In this document: piece after piece, positions 25,770 through 32,417 of the stretch
Layout of the letters: every line of letters starts with the position of its first letter
How positions within the stretch are numbered: the first letter of the stretch is position 1
Assembly: GCF_017874715.1 (NCBI RefSeq)
Contig: NZ_JAGGLR010000003.1
Location: forward strand, 186,001 to 250,000
Length of the DNA: 64,000 nucleotides
Reading direction: 5' to 3'
From: Streptomyces iranensis
Lineage (GTDB): Bacteria; Actinomycetota; Actinomycetes; Streptomycetales; Streptomycetaceae
Made by a program: the position numbers and the translations under genes
The notes under the pieces: model-generated
Database searches by the model: none
What the model was told of the DNA's origin: nothing
The model's input: only the letters and a program-made list of their open reading frames with translations

Positions 25770-27377
25770 ATGCACCCCAGCCGGTTCGACGACACCGGCC
25801 GTACGCAGGTCACGAGCGATCGTATGGAGGTGCGACGACTCACCCGGGCGAACCGGCTGTGGGGTTCCAATGGTGTCACCTTCGGCCCCGACGGGCGGCT
25901 GTACGTGGCGCAGTTCCTCGCCGGGCAGATCAGCGCCGTGGACCCGGCCTCGGGTGACATCGAGGTGGTGGTGCCGCTCGACGGCCCGGTGGAGGCGCCG
26001 GACGACCTTGCCTTCGGGGCGGACGGCTCGATGTACATCGCCGATCTGACCCCCGGCCGGGTGTGGCGGCGCGACTCCGGGGGCGAGTACACGCTCGTCT
26101 CCGACCAGGTGTCGGTGCCGAACGGCATCACCTGCGTCGGCGACCGTCTCTTCGTCAACGAGATGAAGATGAACGGCCGCCTGATGGAGCTGTTTCCGGG
26201 CGGTGGCGACCCGACGGTGCTGACCGACGGACTGGCCCTGGGCAACGCGATGCAACTCGGCCCGGACGGCTGTCTGTACTACCCGCAGATGATGCGCAAC
26301 CAGGTCTGGCGGATCCCGCCCGACGGCGGGGTGCCCGAGCTGGTGGCCGGGGAGGTGGACGACCCGGTCGCGGTGCGGTTCGACCGGGGCGGCGTCCTCG
26401 TTGTCCTGTCCCGTGGCAGGGCCGGGGTGGTGACCCGTATCGATCTGAACACCGGGGCCCGGTCGGTCGTCGCCACCGGCGTCGTGGGGCTGGACAACGC
26501 CGCGTTCGACCACGAGAACCGGATGTTCGTGTCCAGCTTCGCCAGTGGCGGGATCGCGGAGGTGCACACGGACGGCCGGACCCGGGTGGTGGTCCCGCAG
26601 GGGTTCGACGGGCCCTTCGGCATCACGGTCGACCTCGGTGGCACGGTGTACGCGGCCGACCACTTCCGGCTGGCGGGCCCGGATGCCACCGGCCACGACG
26701 GGCGGGAGCCCGGTGTCGTCACCCATGAGCTGATGTACGCCGTGCACAACGTCACCGCCGACGACGGCCTGCTGCACCTCACCTCACAACTCGGCGATGT
26801 GCGCACCCACGACCCCGTGGACAGGACCATGCGGGTGCGTGCGACCGGGCTGGATCAGCCCACCGGGATCGCCGTCGCACCGGACGGCTCCCTCGTGGTC
26901 GCCGAGACCGGCGTCGGCCGCATCCTGCGCATCGACGACACCGACACGGTCAGCGTGCTCGCCGAGGGACTCGACCACCCTTTGGACGTCGCCTTCGACG
27001 GCCGAGGGCGCTGCTATGTCAGCGACGACCGGCGCGGCGCGGTGCTCCGGCTGGAGGACGGCGAGGCGGTGGTCGTCGCGGACGGGCTCGGCGAACCGCA
27101 GGGCCTGGCCGTGCGCGGCGACGAGCTGTTCACGGTGGAGGTCGCGCACCGGCGGCTGCGGGCGATCTCGCTGGCCACGGGCGAGAGCAGGACCGACGCG
27201 GAGGACCTGGCGGTCGGCCTGCCGCCCGGGATCACCCGCACCGAACCCGAGCCGATTCCCGGAGTCCCCGGCCGCCCGCGCCAGTTCGCCGGGCTCGCCG
27301 TCGCACCGGACGGGGCCCTCCTCGTATCGGCCAACGGGGAGGGGAGTGTGCTGCGTCTGGAAGCGCCTGCCGAATGA
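25770..27377 (+). CDS. SMP-30/gluconolactonase-like beta-propeller protein
   Basis: The protein is 535 residues from the ATG at 25770 with AAGGAGAGG upstream; an ATG at 25740 is also in frame. It consists of many four-stranded blades of SMP-30/NHL type (WGSNGVTFGPDGRLYVAQF, APDDLAFGADGSMYIADL, VPNGITCVGDRLFVNEM, LGNAMQLGPDGCLYYPQM, LDNAAFDHENRMFVSSF, GITVDLGGTVYAADH). There appear to be two propellers in tandem, since about 12 such strands are seen. No signal peptide is visible. It begins 35 bp after the Baeyer-Villiger gene, so an operon is likely; a lactone- or ester-hydrolysing role would fit. Confidence 0.85.
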   Translation: MHPSRFDDTGRTQVTSDRMEVRRLTRANRLWGSNGVTFGPDGRLYVAQFLAGQISAVDPASGDIEVVVPLDGPVEAPDDLAFGADGSMYIADLTPGRVWRRDSGGEYTLVSDQVSVPNGITCVGDRLFVNEMKMNGRLMELFPGGGDPTVLTDGLALGNAMQLGPDGCLYYPQMMRNQVWRIPPDGGVPELVAGEVDDPVAVRFDRGGVLVVLSRGRAGVVTRIDLNTGARSVVATGVVGLDNAAFDHENRMFVSSFASGGIAEVHTDGRTRVVVPQGFDGPFGITVDLGGTVYAADHFRLAGPDATGHDGREPGVVTHELMYAVHNVTADDGLLHLTSQLGDVRTHDPVDRTMRVRATGLDQPTGIAVAPDGSLVVAETGVGRILRIDDTDTVSVLAEGLDHPLDVAFDGRGRCYVSDDRRGAVLRLEDGEAVVVADGLGEPQGLAVRGDELFTVEVAHRRLRAISLATGESRTDAEDLAVGLPPGITRTEPEPIPGVPGRPRQFAGLAVAPDGALLVSANGEGSVLRLEAPAE

Positions 27378-27508
27378 GCCGCCGCGGCTCCAGGATCCCA
27401 TTCCAGATGGTTTTCCCTCCTTCGTGTGACCTTCCAGGTACATGCCCCCATGTGCTGGTCTGTTCCTGAACACTGGACGGACAGGGGAGGCACGCCGAGG
27501 AGGGGGAT

Positions 27509-29950
27509 ATGGCGGGCGACACGATTCTGTTCGCGGTGCGGGAGCACCCCGGGGACGACACGGTCGGAGCCGAGCAGCTGCGCAGGATCCGCAAGGAGTT
27601 GGAAGCCGGCGGGTTCGCGGTGCGATGGGCCGACACCGGCGCCGACGCCCGGACGGTGTTGCGCACCGAGGCCGGTCTGGCCGCCGCGCTGGTGGACTGG
27701 GGACTCGACTCGTGCGGCGGCGCGGACGGTGAACCGGGCGGCCCACCGCGCGACGAACCGGATGGCGACTTGGGCGGCGCCGCGGTGCTGCGCCAGGTCG
27801 GCCGGCGGTTCCAGAACCTGCCGGTCTTCCTGATCGCGGCCGACGAGAGCCTTGAAGAACTGCCGCTGTGGGTGTCGGAGACCGTGGTCGGCTATGTCTG
27901 GCCCACGGAGGACACCGCCGGCTTCATCGCGGGGCGGATCTCCAGCGCCGCCCGCGCCTACCGCGAGGCCGTTCTGCCGCCGTTCTTCAAGGCGCTGCGC
28001 CGCTTCGACGATACGCATGAGTACTCATGGCACACCCCGGCCCACTCCGGTGGGGTCGCCTTTCTGAAGTCACCGGTGGGCCGGGCCTTCCACGACTACT
28101 TCGGAGAGCGGCTCTTCCGCAGCGACTTGTCGATCTCGGTCGAGCCGCTCGGTTCGCTGTTCGAGCACACGGGCCCGATCGGCGACGCGGAGCGGAACGC
28201 CGCCCGGGTCTTCGGCGCCGACCTCACCTACTTCGTCCTCCACGGCGACTCCACCTGTGACCGCCTGGTCGGCCACTTCAGCGTCACCCGGGACGAGATC
28301 GCGCTGGTGGACCGGAACTGCCACAAGTCGGTGCTGCACGGTCTGGTCGTCTCCGGCGCCCGGCCGGTCTATCTGATCCCCACCCGCAATGGCTACGGAC
28401 TGTCCGGGCCGCTGCCCCCGGATGAGATCCGGGCGGCCACGGTGGCCGCCCGGATCGCGGGAAACCCGCTGACGCGCGGCGCGCTCTCCGCCGAGGCCCA
28501 GTACGCGGTCTTCACCAACTCCACCTACGACGGGCTGTGTTACGACGCCATGCAGGCCGCCCGAGGGCTCGCGGCCAGCACCCCACGCGTCCACTTCGAC
28601 GAGGCATGGTTCGCCTACGCCCGTTTCCACCCCCTCTACGCCGGGCGCTACGGCATGTCGGTGGGGCCCGACACCTTCCCCGGGCCCGACCGGCCCACCG
28701 TCTTCGCCACCCAGTCCACCCATAAGCTGCTGGCCGCGCTCTCGCAGAGCGCCATGGTGCACATCAGGCCCGCGCCCCGGGCCCCGGTGGAACACGACCG
28801 GTTCAACGAGGCGTTCATGATGCACGGCACCACCTCGCCGCTGTATCCGATGATCGCCTCCCTGGATGTGGCCACCGCGATGATGGACGGGCCACAGGGC
28901 CGCTGGCTGATCGACGAGGCGGTGGCCGAGGCGGTCCGCTTCCGCCAGTCGGTGGTGCGGATCGGGCGCCGTATCAGGGCCGCCGGGGACCGCCCCAGCT
29001 GGTTCTTCGGGATCTGGCAGCCGGAGACCGTGACCGATCCGGCCGGCGGTGAGCGGCTGCCCTTCGACGAGGCCCCGGCCGAGCTGCTACGCACGGACCC
29101 CTCGTGCTGGGAGCTGGAACCGGACGCCGAGTGGCACGGTTTCCCGGGGCTCAGCCAGGGCTACTGCATGCTCGATCCGCTCAAGGTCACCGTGACCTGC
29201 CCGGGGATCGACGCGAGCGGACGGATGGCCGATTGGGGCATCCCCGCCCGGGTCCTCACCTCCTATCTGGCGACTCGGCACGTGGTGGTCGAGAAGACGG
29301 ACAGCTACACCACCCTGGTCCTGTTCTCCATGGGCATCACCAAGGGCAAATGGGGGACCCTGCTGGACGCCCTGATGGACTTCAAGGCCCTCTACGACGA
29401 GGACGCACCGCTGGACCGCGTCCTGCCCGGACTGGTCGCCGCGTATCCCGGCCGTTACACCCGCCGGACCCTGCGTGAGCTGTGCCAGGAGATGCACGAC
29501 CAGCTGCGTGAGGTGAGCCTGGTCCAGCTGCTGGACACCGCCTTTCAGGAGCTGCCGGAGCCGGTCGTCCCACCACAGCTCTGCTACCAGCGACTCATCC
29601 GCGGCGGCACCGAGCGGGTGCGGCTTTCCGAGGCGGCGGGACGGGTGGCCGCGGCCATGGTCACCGTCACACCACCCGGTATCCCGGTGCTGATGCCCGG
29701 TGAGGGCATCGGCACGCCCGACGGTCCACTGCTGCGCTATCTGACCGCGTTGGAGACGTTCGACCGGCGCTTTCCCGGATTCCGGAGCGAGACCCATGGC
29801 GTGACCCTCGACCCGGAAACCGGCGACTACCTGATCGAGTGTCTGTCCCAGGGCGAGGAGGCTCCCAGAGCGGCCTTGGGCGATGCGCGCGAGCTCGCTG
29901 TCCCGGCTCCGGCCACGGCTCCGGCCGCAGCCCCGGTGGAGCACCCCTGA
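27509..29950 (+). CDS. PLP-dependent Orn/Lys/Arg decarboxylase (fold type I, large form)
   Basis: The protein is 813 residues with AGGAGGGGG just upstream. Residues 1-130 form a flavodoxin/receiver-like wing domain (ILFAVREHPGDD, VFLIADES). The major domain carries HTPAHSGGVAFLKSPVG and FVLHGDSTCDRL, and the PLP-binding Lys406 in QSTHK, followed by LLAALSQSAMVH as in AdiA and LdcC. The family usually measures 710-755 residues, so this one is long, partly from a C-terminal tail of Ala/Pro/Glu. It decarboxylates a basic amino acid to a diamine (cadaverine, putrescine or agmatine); which one is not decided. It lies 2.5 kb upstream of the PKS regulator and could serve the cluster. Confidence 0.9.
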   Translation: MAGDTILFAVREHPGDDTVGAEQLRRIRKELEAGGFAVRWADTGADARTVLRTEAGLAAALVDWGLDSCGGADGEPGGPPRDEPDGDLGGAAVLRQVGRRFQNLPVFLIAADESLEELPLWVSETVVGYVWPTEDTAGFIAGRISSAARAYREAVLPPFFKALRRFDDTHEYSWHTPAHSGGVAFLKSPVGRAFHDYFGERLFRSDLSISVEPLGSLFEHTGPIGDAERNAARVFGADLTYFVLHGDSTCDRLVGHFSVTRDEIALVDRNCHKSVLHGLVVSGARPVYLIPTRNGYGLSGPLPPDEIRAATVAARIAGNPLTRGALSAEAQYAVFTNSTYDGLCYDAMQAARGLAASTPRVHFDEAWFAYARFHPLYAGRYGMSVGPDTFPGPDRPTVFATQSTHKLLAALSQSAMVHIRPAPRAPVEHDRFNEAFMMHGTTSPLYPMIASLDVATAMMDGPQGRWLIDEAVAEAVRFRQSVVRIGRRIRAAGDRPSWFFGIWQPETVTDPAGGERLPFDEAPAELLRTDPSCWELEPDAEWHGFPGLSQGYCMLDPLKVTVTCPGIDASGRMADWGIPARVLTSYLATRHVVVEKTDSYTTLVLFSMGITKGKWGTLLDALMDFKALYDEDAPLDRVLPGLVAAYPGRYTRRTLRELCQEMHDQLREVSLVQLLDTAFQELPEPVVPPQLCYQRLIRGGTERVRLSEAAGRVAAAMVTVTPPGIPVLMPGEGIGTPDGPLLRYLTALETFDRRFPGFRSETHGVTLDPETGDYLIECLSQGEEAPRAALGDARELAVPAPATAPAAAPVEHP

Positions 29951-29955
29951 ATTCG

Positions 29956-29987
29956 GCGGCCGCGCCTGTCTCCAGGTCGGCGGCCGC
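29956..29987. terminator. Candidate terminator between convergent genes
   Basis: Two copies of the self-complementary octamer GCGGCCGC, separated by 16 bp, can pair into one hairpin. It lies in the 46-bp gap between the decarboxylase stop and the convergent alcohol dehydrogenase stop. Confidence 0.5.
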
Positions 29988-29996
29988 TCGGACGCC

Positions 29997-30971
29997 TCAG
30001 GACAGGTCGACCCACACCTTTCCCGACGCGGTGTACGCCGCGGTGAATGCCTCCTGGACGTCGTCGAGGGGGTAACCGTCGCTGACCACCGCGCCGAGCC
30101 GGGGTGGGGTCCGGGACTCCAGGGCACTGACGGTCTGTGCGAAGTCCACCGGATGGTCGTAGATCATGCTGCCGATGAGGGTGATCTGCCCCGCCACCAG
30201 ATCGCGCGGCGAGACCCCGAGCGGGGCGGTGTTCATCCCGATCAGTACGGCGGTGCCGTGTTTGGCGAGCCGCCGTAGTCCCTGCTCGACCACGCCGGGG
30301 GCTCCTGAGGTCTCGAAGAGACAGGGGAGCCCGGCCACGTCCGTCGGCAGGGGCGTCGCGCCGAGGGAGCACGCGCGGTCGCGCCGGGCCTCGTTGGGCT
30401 CCTGGACGAACACCGTCACACCATGGTCGACCAGCGCCTGGCACAGCAGCAGACCCTGGGAACCGGCCCCGATCACCAGGCAGCTCTGCCCCGGTGCGAT
30501 CCCCGAGCGCCGCATCGCCGCCCGTGCCACCGTCGCGGGTTCCACACAGACCAGGTCCTCGAGGGGCAGATGCGGGGCGACCGGCCATACGAACGTGGCC
30601 GGAGCGACCACGTAGTCACTCAGCAGACCGGGGACGGTCAGTCCTACGGCGGCCCGGCCCGCACAGGCCGACGTGCGCCCGGCGCGGCAGGGTTCGCAGG
30701 TCAGACAGCAGTAGTCCGGTTCGATGACCACGTCCTGGCCGACCTGCAGACCGCTGACCTCACGGCCCAGCTCGACGATCCGCCCCGTCCCCTCGTGGCC
30801 CAGCACCCAGGGCAGGCTCGGCGGCCGCCGGCGTCCCGCGTGCACCGCGAGATCGGAGCCGCACAGCCCCGTGCCCCGCATACGGATCAGCACATCCCCC
30901 GGGCCGCAGGATGGCTCCGGGGCGGACACCACGGACAGCGCGCCGGGCTCGGTCAGCACGGCGGCCCTCAA
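29997..30971 (-). CDS. Zinc-containing medium-chain alcohol dehydrogenase
   Basis: The protein is 324 residues from a TTG start at 30971 (MRAAVLTEPG, GGAAAG-like site upstream in GGAAAGCAGG). Catalytic zinc ligands are Cys37 in GLCGSD and His59-Glu60 in GHE. The structural-zinc lobe is CCLTCEPCRAGRTSAC. The NAD(P) motif is VIGAGSQGLLL. It belongs to the threonine/sorbitol dehydrogenase-like MDR group. It is convergent to the decarboxylase and divergent from the nitroreductase. A role in the PKS pathway or in polyol oxidation is possible; the substrate is unknown. Confidence 0.87.
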   Translation of the reverse strand: MRAAVLTEPGALSVVSAPEPSCGPGDVLIRMRGTGLCGSDLAVHAGRRRPPSLPWVLGHEGTGRIVELGREVSGLQVGQDVVIEPDYCCLTCEPCRAGRTSACAGRAAVGLTVPGLLSDYVVAPATFVWPVAPHLPLEDLVCVEPATVARAAMRRSGIAPGQSCLVIGAGSQGLLLCQALVDHGVTVFVQEPNEARRDRACSLGATPLPTDVAGLPCLFETSGAPGVVEQGLRRLAKHGTAVLIGMNTAPLGVSPRDLVAGQITLIGSMIYDHPVDFAQTVSALESRTPPRLGAVVSDGYPLDDVQEAFTAAYTASGKVWVDLS

Positions 30972-31153
30972 GGGAACGCCTGCTTTCCGATGGGACGCGC
31001 CGTCGGCATCATGCCAAGAGCGTGCCACACATGATCCGCGCGGCGGTAGACCACACCACCTGTCCCGCACCACCCGCCCACGCCACCGGCCCACCTGACC
31101 GAGTCCCCGGCCACCGCACACCTCGTACGCGTACGCTGTGGGCGCAATCGACT

Positions 31154-31168
31154 TACCTGAGTTAGGAG
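31154..31168. promoter_or_regulatory. Operator-like site matching the MarR palindromes
   Basis: TACCTGAGTTAGGAG, 11 bp upstream of the nitroreductase start, matches the reverse complement of the MarR site at 18229-18243 at 13 of 15 positions and the perfect site at 18300 at 12 of 15. It partly overlaps the ribosome-binding sequence. Confidence 0.5.
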
Positions 31169-31179
31169 TTGGAACGGCC

Positions 31180-31809
31180 ATGTCGGACAGCACCCTGGCC
31201 CCCGATATCGATCAGGCCCTGTACGCACTATCCCCCGAGGGTCGGAAACTTCTCTTCACCGAGGCCAAGACGGCCTATGACTTCAGCGACAAGCCGGTGG
31301 GCGACGACCGTCTGCGGGCCATCTACGAACTGTTCAAATGGGCCCCGACGTCGGCGAATATCAATCCGCTGCGCATTCTGTTCGTACGCACCGAGGAAGG
31401 AAAGCAGCGGCTGCTGCCCGGGGTGGCGCAGCCCAATCAGGAGCAGACCGCGTCGGCCCCGGTCACCGCGGTGCTGGCCGCGGACACCCGTTACCCGGAG
31501 TATGTGCCGTTCCTCGCTCCGTCCAACCCGCAGTTACAGCAGATGCTGGAGGCCAACCAGGAACTGCGCGAGACCCACATGGACTTCAACGCGGTACTCC
31601 AGGCAGGCTACTTCGTGCTGGCCGTCCGCGCGGCGGGGCTCGCCGCCGGGCCGATGAAGGGATTCAACGCCGAGGCGGTGGACAAGGAGTTCTTCCCCGA
31701 TGGCCGGTGGCGGTCGCTCCTGCTGGTCAACATCGGCCACCCGAGCCCCGAAGCCTTCCGGGACCGGCTTCCGCGCCCCTCGTACGAGCAGGCGGTACAG
31801 CTGGTCTGA
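31180..31809 (+). CDS. Nitroreductase-family protein, RutE/malonic-semialdehyde-reductase-like
   Basis: The protein is 209 residues from the ATG at 31180 (AGGAGTTGG 7 bp upstream; an in-frame ATG at 31138 is less likely). FMN-binding segments typical of the HadB/RutE subgroup are FKWAPTSANINPLRILFV, QEQTASAPVTAVLAAD and LAAGPMKGFNAEAVD. It reduces aldehydes, quinones or nitro groups with NAD(P)H. The nearby biosynthetic cluster makes a role in aromatic amine or quinone chemistry possible, but a housekeeping or stress role is equally so. Confidence 0.88.
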   Translation: MSDSTLAPDIDQALYALSPEGRKLLFTEAKTAYDFSDKPVGDDRLRAIYELFKWAPTSANINPLRILFVRTEEGKQRLLPGVAQPNQEQTASAPVTAVLAADTRYPEYVPFLAPSNPQLQQMLEANQELRETHMDFNAVLQAGYFVLAVRAAGLAAGPMKGFNAEAVDKEFFPDGRWRSLLLVNIGHPSPEAFRDRLPRPSYEQAVQLV

Positions 31810-32130
31810 CCTCAGCGGAGTGATGTGAGGCACCCACCTCCATGGGATCAGGCCACTACACCCGCGGTGGCCTGATCCCCCTTCGCGACGGGCCTTCGCC
31901 GGGGCCTTCGCGCCGGGCGGGGAACCCGTCGCATGTGTCGGTCGCGCCCAGCGGCGGTACGCCGGGCCTCGTACGCGGAACCCATCAAGCACCGTCGACT
32001 TTCGGCCCAATCGGAGACCCCCACCCCCTCGTCCGCACCGCCCGTACGGTGCCTTCCCACGGCGACGAGGGCCACGTAGCATCGGCCGAAAAGCGCGGCG
32101 TGATCGTTTCGTGATATATAACTCATTCGC

Positions 32131-32160
32131 TTGACATCGCGGCGCGCCGGGACCTACGCA
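32131..32160 (+). promoter_or_regulatory. Sigma-70-like promoter of the LAL regulator
   Basis: A perfect -35 TTGACA at 32131-32136 is followed after 18 bp by TACGCA (32155-32160), extended by TAGGA. It lies upstream of the 20-bp repeats and about 260 bp before the proposed start codon. Confidence 0.5.
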
Positions 32161-32176
32161 TAGGACCCGAGAGTGC

Positions 32177-32216
32177 CCCCTACCCGGTGCATGTCGCCCC
32201 TACTCGGTGCATGTCG
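32177..32216. repeat. Tandem 20-bp direct repeat upstream of the LAL regulator
   Basis: Two head-to-tail 20-bp units (CCCCTAC-C/T-CGGTGCATGTCG) are 95% identical. The period of 20 bp puts them nearly two helical turns apart, as expected for cooperative regulator binding. Position suggests an autoregulatory site downstream of the promoter. Confidence 0.65.
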
Positions 32217-32417
32217 CAGCCACCACACGCTGTTTGCATGCTGTTGAAACACAAGACTCCGGCCGGCTCGTGTCTTTCCCCCATCCATTTCTCTCCCCCT
32301 GGCGGTAGGCCACGGGCATCAAGGGTGGACAACGCACCTGTGCCACTGAGGAGTTCTGCCTGCTCGTCATGCGCTTTCGCGCGGGCACGCCCCATGAGTG
32401 GCCGCGCGGATGGAGGA

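Larger units (their letters stand above)
31810..32417. other. Long non-coding region before the LAL regulator
   Basis: About 600 bp have no convincing gene. It holds an A/T-rich patch (GTGATATATAACTC, 32111-32124), a sigma-70-like promoter at 32131-32160 and a tandem 20-bp repeat at 32177-32216. Open frames crossing it on either strand have no recognisable domain. The frame of the regulator is open upstream to 32187, but that extension is Cys/Ser/His-rich and unlike the family. Confidence 0.6.

Noticed and set aside
32187..32417. Upstream extension of the LAL reading frame by 77 codons
   Set aside because: The extension covers the repeat and leader region and its Cys/His/Ser-rich sequence is unlike LAL N-termini, so it was not taken as coding.
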